A DNA stretch of 64,000 nt from Rhodanobacter sp. Root480 (GCF_001426645.1 NZ_LMEX01000001.1:758755-822754), one strand, 5' to 3'. Numbered from the stretch's first letter, positions 26,045-37,719 are shown. Notes: a model not told the origin generated them from the sequence alone. Made by a program: numbers and translations.

Positions 26045-27403
26045 ATGTCCGCCGTAATCGACAAAGCCCGGGATCTCGACCAACTGCTCGCCACCGCCGT
26101 GCAGGACGACAAGGACGCGGGCGTGTTCCGCTGCCGCCGTGACATTTTCACCAACCCCGACCTGTTCGATCTCGAGATGGAAGCCATCTACGAGAGCAAC
26201 TGGGTGTACCTGGCGCATGAAAGCCAGATCCCCGAAAACAACGATTACTACACCACGTATATCGGCCGCCAGCCGATCATCATCACCCGTGACAAGGCCG
26301 GCGAATTGCATGCGGTGATCAACGCCTGCGCGCACAAGGGCGCGATGGTGTGCCGGCGCAAGCGCGGCAACAAGGGCAGCTTCACCTGCCCCTTCCACGG
26401 CTGGACCTTCTCCAACAACGGCAAGCTGCTCAAGGTCAAGGACGCGAAGACGACGCAGTACCCGCCGCAGTTCGACCAGCAAGGCTCGCACGACCTGCGG
26501 CGCGTCGCCCGCTTCCAGAACTACCGTGGCTTCCTGTTTGGCAGCCTCGATCCGGACGTGCAGTCGCTGGAGGATTACCTGGGCGAGACCCGGGTGATCA
26601 TCGACCAGATCGTCGACCAGTCGCCGGATGGACTGGAGGTGCTGCGCGGCAGCTCGTCCTACGTCTACGAGGGCAACTGGAAGCTGCAGATGGAGAACGG
26701 CTGCGACGGCTATCACGTCAGCAGCGTGCACTGGAACTATGCGGCGACCATGAACCGGCGCAACGCGGAAGGCACCAAGGCCGTCGACGCCAACAGCTGG
26801 AGCAAGAGCACGGCTGGCGTCTACGGTTTCGAACATGGCCACATGCTGCTGTGGACGCGCACGATGAACCCGGAGGTGCGGCCGGTATATGGACGTCGCG
26901 ACGAGATCGCGGCGCGCGTGGGCGCGGACCGGGCGGATTTCATCGTCAACCAGACCCGCAACCTGTGCCTGTATCCGAACGTGTTCCTGATGGACCAGTT
27001 CTCGACCCAGATCCGGGTGATCCGCCCGATCAGCGTCGACCAGACCGAGGTCAGCATCTTCTGCTTCGCGCCCCGGGGCGAGAGCGCCGAGGACCGCGCC
27101 ATGCGCATCCGCCAGTACGAGGACTTCTTCAACGTCTCGGGCATGGGCACCGCCGACGACATGGAGGAGTTCCGCGCCTGCCAGGCCGGCTACGCCGCCA
27201 CCTCGGCAGCGTGGAACGACATGAGCCGCGGCGCGCCGCTGTGGATAGACGGCCCCGACGAGAACGCCAGGCGCATGGGCCTCAACCCCTCGCTGTCCGG
27301 CGAGCGCAGCGAGGACGAAGGCTTGTTCGTGCGCCAGCACGCGTACTGGGCGAAAGTCATGCGCGACGCGCTGGAACGGCAGCGCGAAGATGTGTCGGCA
27401 TGA
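26045..27403 (+). CDS. benA: benzoate 1,2-dioxygenase large (alpha) subunit
   Basis: Rieske oxygenase alpha subunit that dihydroxylates benzoate to benzoate cis-1,2-diol. 452 residues. The Rieske [2Fe-2S] ligands are C95, H97, C115 and H118 ([15 protein letters not shown]). The mononuclear iron site includes His224 and His229, with bridging Asp221, in [26 protein letters not shown] precedes the ATG. Its stop overlaps benB as ATGA. Confidence 0.97.
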   Translation: MSAVIDKARDLDQLLATAVQDDKDAGVFRCRRDIFTNPDLFDLEMEAIYESNWVYLAHESQIPENNDYYTTYIGRQPIIITRDKAGELHAVINACAHKGAMVCRRKRGNKGSFTCPFHGWTFSNNGKLLKVKDAKTTQYPPQFDQQGSHDLRRVARFQNYRGFLFGSLDPDVQSLEDYLGETRVIIDQIVDQSPDGLEVLRGSSSYVYEGNWKLQMENGCDGYHVSSVHWNYAATMNRRNAEGTKAVDANSWSKSTAGVYGFEHGHMLLWTRTMNPEVRPVYGRRDEIAARVGADRADFIVNQTRNLCLYPNVFLMDQFSTQIRVIRPISVDQTEVSIFCFAPRGESAEDRAMRIRQYEDFFNVSGMGTADDMEEFRACQAGYAATSAAWNDMSRGAPLWIDGPDENARRMGLNPSLSGERSEDEGLFVRQHAYWAKVMRDALERQREDVSA

Positions 27404-27888
27404 GCTTCGACTACCAGCGGATATGCGCCTTCCTCTACCGCGAAGCGCGCCTGCTCGACGAGCGCCAGTGGGACGAATGGCTGCTGACGTACGCCGAGGA
27501 CGTGACTTACTGGATGCCGGCATGGGACGACGACGACCAGCTGACCGAGGACCCGCAGTCGCAGATCTCGCTGATCTATTACCCCGACCGCTCGGGCTTG
27601 GAGGATCGCGTGTTCCGGATCAAGACCGAGTGCTCCAGCGCGTCCATGCCCGAGCCGCGCACCGGCCACGGCGTGCACAACGTGGAACTGTTGGCAGAAC
27701 ACGGCGACGAGGTCGACCTGCGCTACAACTTCCACACCCTCAGCCACCGCTACAAGGTCACCGACCAGTACTTCGGCACCGTGTTCGCCACCCTGCGCAA
27801 GGCAGGCGACGGATTCCTGATCAGCCGCAAGAAGATCGTGCTGAAGAACGACTACATCCGCCAGGTCATCGACATCTACCACGTCTGA
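27400..27888 (+). CDS. benB: benzoate 1,2-dioxygenase small (beta) subunit
   Basis: A 162-residue SnoaL-like cone-fold beta subunit that completes the alpha3beta3 oxygenase with BenA. It starts [21 protein letters not shown] and contains the family patterns [12 protein letters not shown] and [15 protein letters not shown]. The ATG overlaps the benA stop by four bases. Length and sequence are typical of BenB/XylY. Confidence 0.96.
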   Translation: MSFDYQRICAFLYREARLLDERQWDEWLLTYAEDVTYWMPAWDDDDQLTEDPQSQISLIYYPDRSGLEDRVFRIKTECSSASMPEPRTGHGVHNVELLAEHGDEVDLRYNFHTLSHRYKVTDQYFGTVFATLRKAGDGFLISRKKIVLKNDYIRQVIDIYHV

Positions 27889-27916
27889 CAGGTGTCGTTG
27901 CCTGCGAGGAGGCCAC

Positions 27917-28942
27917 ATGAATCACAGCATCGCTTTGAATTTCGAGGACGGGGTCACCCGCTTCATCCAGTGCCGGGAAGGCGAGACGGTGCTCGACGCC
28001 GCGTACCGCAGCAGGATCAACCTGCCGATGGACTGCTCGGATGGCGTGTGCGGCACCTGCAAGTGCCGCGCCGAGAGCGGCAACTACGACCTGGGCGACG
28101 ACTACATCGACGACGCCCTGGGCGACGACGAAAAGGACGCTGGCCTGGTACTGACCTGCCAGATGGTGCCCTCGTCGGACTGCGTGATCGCGGTGCCGGT
28201 GGCCTCCACCGTCTGCAAAACCGGCAACGCGACATTCAGCGCCACGGTCGCCAGGGTCGAGCAGCACAATGACGCCGCGATCGTGCTGGAGCTCGACGTG
28301 GCGGATGACGCGCCGGCGTTCCTGCCGGGCCAGTACGTCAATATCGACGTGCCGGACAGCGGCCAGCACCGCTCCTACAGCTTCAGTTCGGCACCGGGCG
28401 AGCGGCGCATCAGCTTCCTGATCAAACGCATCCCCGACGGATTGATGAGCGACTGGGTGGGCAAGGCCCAGCCGGGGCAGGCGCTGGAATTGACCGGACC
28501 ACTCGGCAGTTTCTACCTGCGCAAGGTCGACCGGCCACTGCTGTTCCTGGCCGGCGGCACCGGTCTGGCGCCGTTCCTGTCGATGCTGGAAATGCTGGTG
28601 CGCACCGGCGCGGACCAACCGGTGCACATGATCTACGGCGTAACCCGCGACGCCGACCTGGTTCTGGTCGAACAGATCGAGGCCTACGCGGCGAAGCTGC
28701 CGAACTTCAACTTCATCACCGTGGTCGCCGAGGGCGCGAGCGCGCATCCGCGCAAGGGCTGGGTCACCCAGCACATGCCGGCCGAGGTGCTGCACGAGGG
28801 CAACCTCGACGTGTACCTGTGCGGGCCGCCGCCGATGGTCGATGCAGTGCGCAAGCACTTCGATGACTGCGGCGTCACGCCGGCCAGCTTCCACTACGAG
28901 AAGTTCACGCCGAACGCACCAGCGCGGGACAAGGCGGCATGA
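27917..28942 (+). CDS. benC: benzoate dioxygenase electron transfer component
   Basis: A 341-residue NADH-dependent reductase that feeds electrons to BenAB. The N-terminal plant-type [2Fe-2S] ferredoxin has cysteines in MDCSDGVCGTCKCRAESG and a later TCQ. A FAD-binding domain (GQHRSYSFSSAPG) and an NAD domain (LFLAGGTGLAPFLSML, LYLCGPPPMVDAVRKHF-like end) follow. The order matches BenC. Starts 28 bases after benB behind CGAGGAGGCCAC; its stop overlaps benD. Confidence 0.97.
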   Translation: MNHSIALNFEDGVTRFIQCREGETVLDAAYRSRINLPMDCSDGVCGTCKCRAESGNYDLGDDYIDDALGDDEKDAGLVLTCQMVPSSDCVIAVPVASTVCKTGNATFSATVARVEQHNDAAIVLELDVADDAPAFLPGQYVNIDVPDSGQHRSYSFSSAPGERRISFLIKRIPDGLMSDWVGKAQPGQALELTGPLGSFYLRKVDRPLLFLAGGTGLAPFLSMLEMLVRTGADQPVHMIYGVTRDADLVLVEQIEAYAAKLPNFNFITVVAEGASAHPRKGWVTQHMPAEVLHEGNLDVYLCGPPPMVDAVRKHFDDCGVTPASFHYEKFTPNAPARDKAA

Positions 28943-29712
28943 ACGCACCGCGCTTCGCCGGCAAGGTCATGGTCGTGACGGGTGCCGCGCAGGGCATCGG
29001 ACGCGAAGTTGCCCTGCGCGCGGCGGCCGAGGGCGGCAAGGTCGTGTTCGTGGACCGCGCCGACTTCGTCGGCGAAGTGGCCGCCCAGGCGCAGGGTGAG
29101 AGTGCCGCTTTCAACGCCGATCTGGAAACCCACGCCGGCGCCGAGGCGACGATGGCGTTCGCCGCGGCGACCTTCGGCGGCATCGACATCGTGATCAACA
29201 ACGTCGGCGGTGCGATCCGCATGCGCCCGTATGCCGAGTTCGAACCGGAGCAGATTGATGCGGAGATCCGCCGTTCGCTGATGCCCACGCTGTACTGCTG
29301 CCACACGGCGCTGCCACACCTGTTCGCGCGCGGCGGCGGCACCATCGTCAACGTGTCGTCGAACGCGACCCGCGGCATCCACCGCGTGCCGTACTCGGCG
29401 GCGAAGGGCGGGATCAATGCGATCACGCAATCGCTGGCGATGGAGCTCGCGCATCGCAACATCCGCGTGGTGGCGACCGCACCGGGCGGGACGGATGCGC
29501 CGCCGCGCCGGATACCGCGCAACGCCATCGACGAGAGCCCGGCCGAACAGGCATGGATGGCCGAGACCGTGGCGCAGGTCGTGGGCTCCAGTTTCCTCAA
29601 ACGCTATGGAAGCATCGCCGAGCAGGTCGCGCCGATCCTGTTCCTGGCCTCCGACGAGGCGTCCTACATCACCGGCAGCGTATTGCCGGTGGCGGGCGGA
29701 GATCTGGGATGA
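28939..29712 (+). CDS. benD: benzoate diol dehydrogenase
   Basis: A 257-residue short-chain dehydrogenase that oxidises and decarboxylates 1,6-dihydroxycyclohexa-2,4-diene-1-carboxylate to catechol with NAD+. The Rossmann motif TGAAQGIGREVALRAA and the catalytic YSAAKGG, with Ser in NVSSNATRG, are present. The DAPPRRIPRN segment is typical of BenD. Translationally coupled to benC by an ATGA overlap. Confidence 0.95.
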   Translation: MNAPRFAGKVMVVTGAAQGIGREVALRAAAEGGKVVFVDRADFVGEVAAQAQGESAAFNADLETHAGAEATMAFAAATFGGIDIVINNVGGAIRMRPYAEFEPEQIDAEIRRSLMPTLYCCHTALPHLFARGGGTIVNVSSNATRGIHRVPYSAAKGGINAITQSLAMELAHRNIRVVATAPGGTDAPPRRIPRNAIDESPAEQAWMAETVAQVVGSSFLKRYGSIAEQVAPILFLASDEASYITGSVLPVAGGDLG

Positions 29713-29761
29713 ACACCCCGGCATCGCTCCACTCCGCATCGACAGGAGAGAAGAGGCAGCC

Positions 29762-30433
29762 ATGATCGACAAGACGACCTGGACCCTGCAGTCCGCGGTG
29801 ACCGACATCCCCGATGGCGCCAGCGTGATGGTCGGCGGCTTCGGTACCGCCGGCATGCCCGACGAGCTGATCGACGCGCTGATCGCGCATGGCGCGCGCG
29901 AGCTGACCATCATCAACAACAACGCCGGCAACGGTGATACCGGGCTGGCCGCGCTGATCGCCAGCAAGCGGGTGCGCAAGGTGGTCTGCTCGTTTCCGCG
30001 GCAGACCGACTCGTGGCATTTCGATGCCGCCTACAAGGCCGGCGAGATCGAGCTTGAGCTGGTGCCGCAGGGAAACCTGGCCGCGCGCATCCACGCCGCG
30101 GGCAGCGGACTCGGCGCGATCTTCACCCCCACCGGCTACGGCACCGAGCTGGCCGCCGGCAAGGAAACCCGCGAGATCGACGGCCGGCATTACGTGCTGG
30201 AGTACCCGTTGCACGCCGACTTCGCCCTGATCAAGGCCGACCGCGGCGACCGCTGGGGCAACCTCGTCTACCGCAAGACCGCGCGCAACTTCGGCCCGCT
30301 GATGGCGATGGCGGCGAAATGCACCATCGCCCAGGTTTCAGAAGTGGTGGCGCTGGGCGAACTCGATCCCGAAGCCGTGGTGACGCCCGGCATCTTCGTG
30401 CACCGCGTGGTCGCTGCAGGAGGCAAGTCATGA
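29762..30433 (+). CDS. catI: 3-oxoadipate CoA-transferase subunit A
   Basis: A 223-residue alpha subunit of succinyl-CoA:3-oxoadipate CoA-transferase (CatI/PcaI). The conserved GGFGTAGMPDELIDAL and ELTIINNNAGNGDTG segments are present. It combines with subunit B to activate 3-oxoadipate as its CoA thioester. GAGAGAAGAGGCAGCC precedes the ATG. Overlaps the next gene by four bases. Confidence 0.95.
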   Translation: MIDKTTWTLQSAVTDIPDGASVMVGGFGTAGMPDELIDALIAHGARELTIINNNAGNGDTGLAALIASKRVRKVVCSFPRQTDSWHFDAAYKAGEIELELVPQGNLAARIHAAGSGLGAIFTPTGYGTELAAGKETREIDGRHYVLEYPLHADFALIKADRGDRWGNLVYRKTARNFGPLMAMAAKCTIAQVSEVVALGELDPEAVVTPGIFVHRVVAAGGKS

Positions 30434-31071
30434 GCCGCTTGAACCGTGAACAGATGGCCGCGCGCGTGGCGCGCGACATCCCCGAGGGCACCTACGTGAA
30501 CCTGGGCATCGGCCTGCCGACCCAGGTCGCCAATTACCTGCCGGCCGACAAGGAAATCTTCCTGCAGAGCGAGAACGGCCTGCTCGGCATGGGCCCTGCC
30601 CCCGCGCCCGGCGAGGAAGACCCGGACCTGATCAACGCCGGCAAGCAGCCGGTGACGCTGCTCACCGGCGGCTGCTATTTCCACCACGCCGACTCGTTCT
30701 CGATGATGCGCGGCGGGCATCTGGACATCTGCGTGCTTGGCGCGTTCCAGGTCTCGCAGCACGGCGACCTGGCCAACTGGAGCACCGGCGCGCCCGGCGC
30801 CATCCCCGCCGTGGGCGGTGCGATGGATCTGGCGATCGGCGCCAAGCAGGTGTTCGTGCTGATGGAACTGCAGACGCGCAAGGGCGAGAGCAAGCTGGTC
30901 GCCGAATGCAGCTACCCGCTGACCGGCCTGCGCTGCGTGTCGCGCATCTACACCGATGTCGGCGTGTTCGCGCTTGGACCCGAAGGTGCGCGCGTGATCG
31001 AGCTCGTCGACGGCGTGAACCTCGACGAGGTACGTCAACTGACCGGCCTGCCGCTGGAGATGATCGAATGA
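30430..31071 (+). CDS. catJ: 3-oxoadipate CoA-transferase subunit B
   Basis: A 213-residue beta subunit (CatJ/PcaJ). The catalytic glutamate that forms the CoA thioester is Glu48 in [28 protein letters not shown] and [15 protein letters not shown] are typical. Start and stop both overlap neighbours by four bases, so subunit stoichiometry is translationally coupled. Naming as catIJ rather than pcaIJ reflects the catechol context. Confidence 0.95.
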   Translation: MSRLNREQMAARVARDIPEGTYVNLGIGLPTQVANYLPADKEIFLQSENGLLGMGPAPAPGEEDPDLINAGKQPVTLLTGGCYFHHADSFSMMRGGHLDICVLGAFQVSQHGDLANWSTGAPGAIPAVGGAMDLAIGAKQVFVLMELQTRKGESKLVAECSYPLTGLRCVSRIYTDVGVFALGPEGARVIELVDGVNLDEVRQLTGLPLEMIE

Positions 31072-32273
31072 ACCACGCTTACATCTGCGATGCCGTGCGC
31101 ACGCCGATCGGCCGCTACGGCGGCATCCTCTCCGCGGTGCGCGCCGATGATCTTGGCGCACTGCCGCTCAAGGCCCTGCTGGAACGCAATCCGGGCCTGG
31201 ACCCGGCGGCGATCGAGGAAGTGTTCTACGGCTGCGCCAACCAGGCCGGCGAAGACAACCGCAACGTCGCCCGCATGAGCCTGCTGCTCGCTGGGTTGCC
31301 GGCTTCGGTGCCGGGCGTGACGCTGAACCGGCTGTGCGCCTCCGGACTGGAGGCCGTCGGCCAGGCGGCGCGCGCGATACATACCGGGGAAATGGAACTG
31401 GCGATCGCCGGCGGCGTGGAGTCGATGACCCGCGCGCCGTTCGTCATCGGCAAGGCTGACCGGGCGTACGGGCGCGGCCAGCAGCTCGAGGACACCACCA
31501 TGGGCTGGCGCTTCGTCAACCCGGCCTTGGACACACGCTACGGCACCGAAAGCATGCCGCAGACCGGCGACAACGTAGCCGCGGATCACGACGTCAACCG
31601 TGCCGACCAGGATGCGTTCGCGCTGCGCAGCCAACAGCGCGCCGCGGCGGCGCAGGCATCGGGCTTCTTCGCCGAGGAAATCATCCCGGTCAGCGTGCCC
31701 GGCGCCCGACGCGGACAGACCGAGCTGGTCGACACCGACGAGCACCCGCGCGCCGACACCACCGTCGACGCATTGGCCAAACTGAAGCCGCTGTTCCCGG
31801 GCGGCACCGTCACCGCCGGCAACGCCTCGGGCATCAACGACGGCGCCGCCGCGCTGGTGATTGCCGGCGAAGAAGCGATCCAGCGCTTTGGCCTGCGCCC
31901 GCACGCGCGCATCCTCGGCATGGCTGCCGCGGGCGTGGAGCCGCGGGTCATGGGCATCGGCCCGGTCGCGGCCACGCAGAAACTGATGGCTCAGCTGGGC
32001 CTGCAGATCGGCGACTTCGATGCGATCGAACTCAACGAAGCCTTCGCCAGCCAGTCGCTGGCCGTCATGCGTGCACTCGGCCTGCCCGACGATGCGAAAC
32101 ACGTGAACCCCAACGGTGGTGCGATCGCGCTGGGTCATCCGCTGGGCATGAGCGGCGCGCGGTTGGCGCTGACCCTCGTGCACCAACTGGAAAGGACCGG
32201 CGGCAAGCGCGGCCTGGCCACACTGTGCGTCGGCGTCGGCATGGGCCTGGCGCTGGCTGTCGAGCGGGTCTGA
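31068..32273 (+). CDS. pcaF: 3-oxoadipyl-CoA thiolase
   Basis: A 401-residue thiolase cleaving 3-oxoadipyl-CoA to succinyl-CoA and acetyl-CoA, last step of the pathway. The nucleophile is Cys90 in [13 protein letters not shown]; His and Cys of the second active-site pair are in [14 protein letters not shown] and [11 protein letters not shown]. The sequence [20 protein letters not shown] at the N-terminus distinguishes PcaF/PaaJ from fatty-acid thiolases. Coupled to catJ by overlap. Confidence 0.96.
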   Translation: MNHAYICDAVRTPIGRYGGILSAVRADDLGALPLKALLERNPGLDPAAIEEVFYGCANQAGEDNRNVARMSLLLAGLPASVPGVTLNRLCASGLEAVGQAARAIHTGEMELAIAGGVESMTRAPFVIGKADRAYGRGQQLEDTTMGWRFVNPALDTRYGTESMPQTGDNVAADHDVNRADQDAFALRSQQRAAAAQASGFFAEEIIPVSVPGARRGQTELVDTDEHPRADTTVDALAKLKPLFPGGTVTAGNASGINDGAAALVIAGEEAIQRFGLRPHARILGMAAAGVEPRVMGIGPVAATQKLMAQLGLQIGDFDAIELNEAFASQSLAVMRALGLPDDAKHVNPNGGAIALGHPLGMSGARLALTLVHQLERTGGKRGLATLCVGVGMGLALAVERV

Positions 32274-32281
32274 GGCACGCG

Positions 32282-33133
32282 ATGGCCTTCCTCAACCTCC
32301 CCACCCACCGCCTGCGCTACCGCATCGACGGCGAGCGCGGCCCGTGGCTGACGTTCTGCAACTCGCTTGGCACGGACCTGAACATGTGGGATGCGCAGGT
32401 CGGCGTGCTATCCAATACATTCCGCATATTGCGTTACGACCGCCGCGGCCACGGCGCGTCGGGCGCACCGCCCGGTCCCTATTCGATCGCCGATCTCGGC
32501 GGCGATGTACTTGCGCTGCTTGATTCACTGGCGATCGGACGCACGCATTTCTGTGGCCTGTCGATCGGTGGCATGGTCGGCCAGTGGCTGGGCATCCATG
32601 CCGGCGACCGCGTGGATCGCCTGGTGGTCTGCGCGACCGGAGCCCGCATCGGCACTCCCGAAAGCTGGCAGGCTCGCAGCGAACAAGTTCGCGAGCACGG
32701 CCTGGCGCCGCTGATGGAAACCACCGCCGAACGCTGGTTCACCCCTTCCTTCAACGCCTCCCACCCCGCGGTGGTCCGCGACATCCTGCAGCGCTTTGCC
32801 GGAACGACGGTCGACGGCTATCGCGGTTGCTGTGCTGCGCTGGCGGGCACCGACCTGCGAACGGAACTGGGGCGGATAGAAACACCGCTGCTGGCGATCT
32901 CCGGCAATGACGATCCGGTGTGCACCCCGACCGACCTGCAGGCCATAGCCGGCGGCGTGGTCAACGGAAGCCATCTGTCCCTGCCCGGTCGCCATATCGT
33001 GAACATCGAATCGGCGCAGGAATTCAACGTCGCGCTGCAGGATTTTCTGGTGTCGCCTGACAGCGGGAATATCGACAAATCCCGCGATAGAGCCGCGAGT
33101 GCCCGGCGCCTTCCGGTGCCGGGCACTTCGTGA
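32282..33133 (+). CDS. pcaD: 3-oxoadipate enol-lactonase
   Basis: A 283-residue alpha/beta hydrolase that opens 3-oxoadipate enol-lactone (the product of CatC) to 3-oxoadipate. The nucleophile is Ser94 in FCGLSIGGMVG, with the catalytic His in SLPGRHIVNIE. The core ends near residue 258; the last ~25 residues (from SPDSGNIDKSRDRA) are an extra tail, partly encoded by a strong hairpin that may be the operon terminator. Starts eight bases after pcaF and closes the operon. Confidence 0.94.
   Translation: MAFLNLPTHRLRYRIDGERGPWLTFCNSLGTDLNMWDAQVGVLSNTFRILRYDRRGHGASGAPPGPYSIADLGGDVLALLDSLAIGRTHFCGLSIGGMVGQWLGIHAGDRVDRLVVCATGARIGTPESWQARSEQVREHGLAPLMETTAERWFTPSFNASHPAVVRDILQRFAGTTVDGYRGCCAALAGTDLRTELGRIETPLLAISGNDDPVCTPTDLQAIAGGVVNGSHLSLPGRHIVNIESAQEFNVALQDFLVSPDSGNIDKSRDRAASARRLPVPGTS
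33098..33127 (+). terminator. hairpin at end of ben/cat operon, inside pcaD
   Basis: A perfect 10-base stem AGTGCCCGGC (33098-33107) and GCCGGGCACT (33118-33127) with a ten-base loop ends four bases before the pcaD stop. No T-run follows, so it may work with Rho or as an RNA 3' end stabiliser. Confidence 0.55.
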
Positions 33134-33195
33134 CGATACGACTCAGCGTGACCGGTTACGGTCCGGCATGACCTTCGCCGGCCACGCCACCCACA

Positions 33196-33591
33196 TCACT
33201 GGGTGTTGGCAAGCTGGCCGCAATCGCCTTGCTTGCAATCGAAATCGACCTTGATGCCACGACCCACGATGACGCCGACATTGAGGTGCTTGACCACGGG
33301 CTTGCCGTTTTCCTCCAGCGTTACCGTATAAACACCCACCGGCAGCGAGCTGAGCATATAGCGGCCTTTTTCGTCCACCTCGACGTGACGCTGCATGCCG
33401 TTGGTCGTGCTTTTTGCCCGCACGGTGTCGCCCGCCGGTGCCTTTCCGAAGATGTGGCCCGCGGTGGCCTGCGCCTGGACAGCGACAGATCCCACCATGC
33501 CGCAGATGCCGATGACAGCCGCAACCGCCAGGCCACGGAAGGAGACGCGCTGATGGGAACGACGGGGAGAGGGAGAGCTGAAATGGTTCAT
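33196..33591 (-). CDS. secreted carboxypeptidase-regulatory-like domain protein
   Basis: A 131-residue exported protein with a Sec signal (FRGLAVAAVIGICGMVGSVAVQAQA), then a single beta-sandwich of the carboxypeptidase regulatory or TonB-receptor N-terminal type (GHIFGKAPAGDTVRAKS, DEKGRYMLSSLPVGVYTVTL). In xanthomonads this domain normally precedes a plug and barrel in Oar-like TonB receptors; here it stands alone and ends in a short Cys-containing tail (DCKQGDCGQLA). AAGGAAAATCCC supports the start MNHFSS at 33591 over one eight residues earlier. Function unknown. Confidence 0.75.
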   Translation of the reverse strand: MNHFSSPSPRRSHQRVSFRGLAVAAVIGICGMVGSVAVQAQATAGHIFGKAPAGDTVRAKSTTNGMQRHVEVDEKGRYMLSSLPVGVYTVTLEENGKPVVKHLNVGVIVGRGIKVDFDCKQGDCGQLANTQ

Positions 33592-33876
33592 GGGATTTTC
33601 CTTCTTGTTTTCCATGCGTGGGGATGAGCCGCCATGGGGTTGGCAACCAGCTCATGCGGAGTTGAAGTGTCAATCTGCTGCCGATGGAATCACTGTCACC
33701 GGAACCAGATCGACGCGCGCAGCGTATGTCGCGCAAACACCTTCCACGAAGGGTCAGAGGTCACGAACAGTACATGACGTATGGGGGAGGACGAAGGCGT
33801 TGCTTGACGATATCCACGACTCGCCGGACGATCTGTTGGCGCTTGCCGCGATCACGAAAACAAGAAAGCCACACAC

Positions 33877-34437
33877 ATGCGAACGCACGGAACGCTGGTG
33901 AAATGGAATGACGATCGTGGCTTCGGTTTCATCGAACCGGCAACAGGTACGGAAGAAGTTTTCGTCCACGTTTCCGCATTCCCGCGCGACGGCATCCGAC
34001 CACGTATCGGCGAATTCGTATCGTTCGAGATCGACCTTCGAGAGGACGGGAAAAAACGCGCCGTCCGCATCATGCGTCCCGGCAAAAACAACAACACCGT
34101 GCGTCGGGCGACACGCGATGTACCGTCGGCGACGAGTCGCTCCGGCGCGTTAACCACGATCCTGGGTTTGCTGACGCTGATCGCCATCGGCTGGTATGGC
34201 TATGCGTCGTTTGCATCGAAACAGATGGCGCCTGCGGAGCCCATGTTGCCCGCGACACGTGCCCTGCCCGCGTCCGCGCCAAGTTTCAACTGTGATGGCC
34301 GCACCCGCTGCTCGCAGATGACCTCATGTGCCGAGGCGACCTATTTCCTGAAGCAATGCCCTGGCACGCAGATGGATGGCGATGGCGACGGTGAACCGTG
34401 CGAAAGCCAGTGGTGCGGCGCCAGTTGGTCGGATTGA
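33877..34437 (+). CDS. cold-shock domain, membrane segment and Excalibur domain protein
   Basis: A 186-residue three-part protein. Residues 1-68 form a cold-shock nucleic-acid-binding domain (GTLVKWNDDRGFGFIEP, VFVHVSAF). Residues 91-110 are a membrane helix (ALTTILGLLTLIAIGWYGYA). Residues 138-180 are an Excalibur-type calcium-binding motif with paired cysteines and DGDGDGEPCESQWC. The expected topology puts the nucleic-acid-binding part in the cytoplasm and Excalibur in the periplasm. Related CSD-membrane proteins usually carry DUF1294 instead. Role unknown. Confidence 0.85.
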   Translation: MRTHGTLVKWNDDRGFGFIEPATGTEEVFVHVSAFPRDGIRPRIGEFVSFEIDLREDGKKRAVRIMRPGKNNNTVRRATRDVPSATSRSGALTTILGLLTLIAIGWYGYASFASKQMAPAEPMLPATRALPASAPSFNCDGRTRCSQMTSCAEATYFLKQCPGTQMDGDGDGEPCESQWCGASWSD

Positions 34438-34449
34438 TGGCGGCCCGCA

Positions 34450-34474
34450 CCGCCAACGTTCTAGGCGTTGGCGG
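34450..34474. terminator. hairpin between convergent genes
   Basis: Perfect 9-base stem CCGCCAACG (34450-34458) and CGTTGGCGG (34466-34474), loop TTCTAGG. It spans the stop codon of the small minus-strand ORF and lies 13 bases beyond the cold-shock gene, so it could end both transcripts. Confidence 0.6.
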
Positions 34475-34637
34475 CGCGAACCACGCGCGCATGCTTGATC
34501 CGGCGCAACCAGTCGTAGCCGTTCAATTCGGCCGGCATGGTGGTCGCCGCGCGGCGGGACGCCGGTGCAGCGGCGGGAGCCGCTCCATCGAATTCGGAGC
34601 GCTTGCCCTGCAACAGATTGGATAGATGACGTTTCAT
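34461..34637 (-). CDS. hypothetical small protein, 58 aa
   Basis: Basic, Ala-rich peptide MKRHLSNLLQGKRSEFDGAA and onward, ending NGYDWLRRIKHARVVRAANA. No signal peptide, membrane segment or known domain. The alternating basic helix at the C-terminus could bind nucleic acid or membrane surfaces, but that is speculation. GGGAAGAACTTCG before the ATG is a fair ribosome binding site, and a hairpin covers its 3' end, which supports a real transcript. Confidence 0.45.
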   Translation of the reverse strand: MKRHLSNLLQGKRSEFDGAAPAAAPASRRAATTMPAELNGYDWLRRIKHARVVRAANA

Positions 34638-34935
34638 CGAAGTTCTTCCCGGTAAGAGCCGCTGTGACAACGGCGCATGACGTGTTCGCTGTGTGTCGAG
34701 ATATCGGCGCGAAACCGCTGGAATCAACGATTCGCCACGCGATCAAAGCGTTTCCCGTCGCGAACAAATCGGCGCCGGCATCAACCAGCCCCCTGCTCCG
34801 CCCGGTGATCGAAGCGCCACACCGGCAGGGAACGATTGTTCGCATAGCGAAACACTTTGGGCGCGATTTGCGGGGTTTTGCCCGGCCTCGCCGGTGCCCA
34901 TCTATCGGCACTCACGCACATTCGAGTGCCGCGCC
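34638..34935. other. 298-base gap, no feature recognised
   Basis: Between the small minus-strand gene and the VOC protein gene. It must contain promoters for both directions, but no convincing ORF, RNA or repeat was found. Confidence 0.5.
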
Positions 34936-35448
34936 ATGCGCAAATCACTATCTTCAAGGCTATTGCCCACGCTGTTGTTGTTCGTCCTCGCCTTCGCGGC
35001 GATCGCGTCGCCGGGTGTCCGCGCGGCCACGCTGTACGGCACCGGCTACGCGCGGGTTGGCGTGCCGGATCTGGCACAGGCGGTCACGTTCTTCCAGGAC
35101 GTGCTGGATTGCCGCGTGATCGGTCCGAGCTTCACGAAGAAGCCGGCCACCTCCCGCTTGCTGTCCTGCGACACGGGTTCCATCGTGGAACTGTTCGACA
35201 ACGGCGACGCCTCCGCCACGCCGGGCCAGCCCTTGCGGTTCGTCTCCGACGACGTGCGGCATGGGAGCGAGTGGCTGCGGCGTGCGGGCGCCACGGTGAA
35301 TGGTTCGCCGCACCGACTGACCTCTGGCCCACTGGCGGGTCGGATGGTGCTCGATTTCAAGTCGCCGTGGGGCATGCCGCTGCAGTTGCTCGACAGCCAT
35401 GCCTACAACCCGGTGGACGGAACCCTGGCCACCGTCGCGGCGGATTGA
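34936..35448 (+). CDS. exported VOC (glyoxalase-like) family protein
   Basis: A 170-residue vicinal-oxygen-chelate protein with an N-terminal Sec signal (SRLLPTLLLFVLAFAAIASPGVRA), unusual for this mostly cytoplasmic fold. The glyoxalase pattern is YARVGVPDLAQAVTFFQDVLDCRVIG, with SIVELF and PLQLLDSHAYNP strands. Metal ligands are not complete enough to assign an activity. The ATG at 34936 places the signal correctly; a longer upstream frame has no export-like start. A strong hairpin follows. Confidence 0.8.
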   Translation: MRKSLSSRLLPTLLLFVLAFAAIASPGVRAATLYGTGYARVGVPDLAQAVTFFQDVLDCRVIGPSFTKKPATSRLLSCDTGSIVELFDNGDASATPGQPLRFVSDDVRHGSEWLRRAGATVNGSPHRLTSGPLAGRMVLDFKSPWGMPLQLLDSHAYNPVDGTLATVAAD

Positions 35449-35463
35449 TCGCTCAGAGTCTGT

Positions 35464-35492
35464 GAGGAAAACCACTTCCTGTGGTTTTCCTC
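35464..35492. terminator. strong hairpin between convergent genes
   Basis: Perfect 12-base stem GAGGAAAACCAC (35464-35475) and GTGGTTTTCCTC (35481-35492), loop TTCCT. It is followed by the 18-base palindrome CCGGCCATGCATGGCCGG at 35503-35520. It lies between the VOC gene and tadA. Confidence 0.7.
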
Positions 35493-35547
35493 TATCGCGC
35501 GTCCGGCCATGCATGGCCGGTCCGACAGGTTGAACAAATCCAGCCTC

Positions 35548-37719
<2,172 letters not shown>

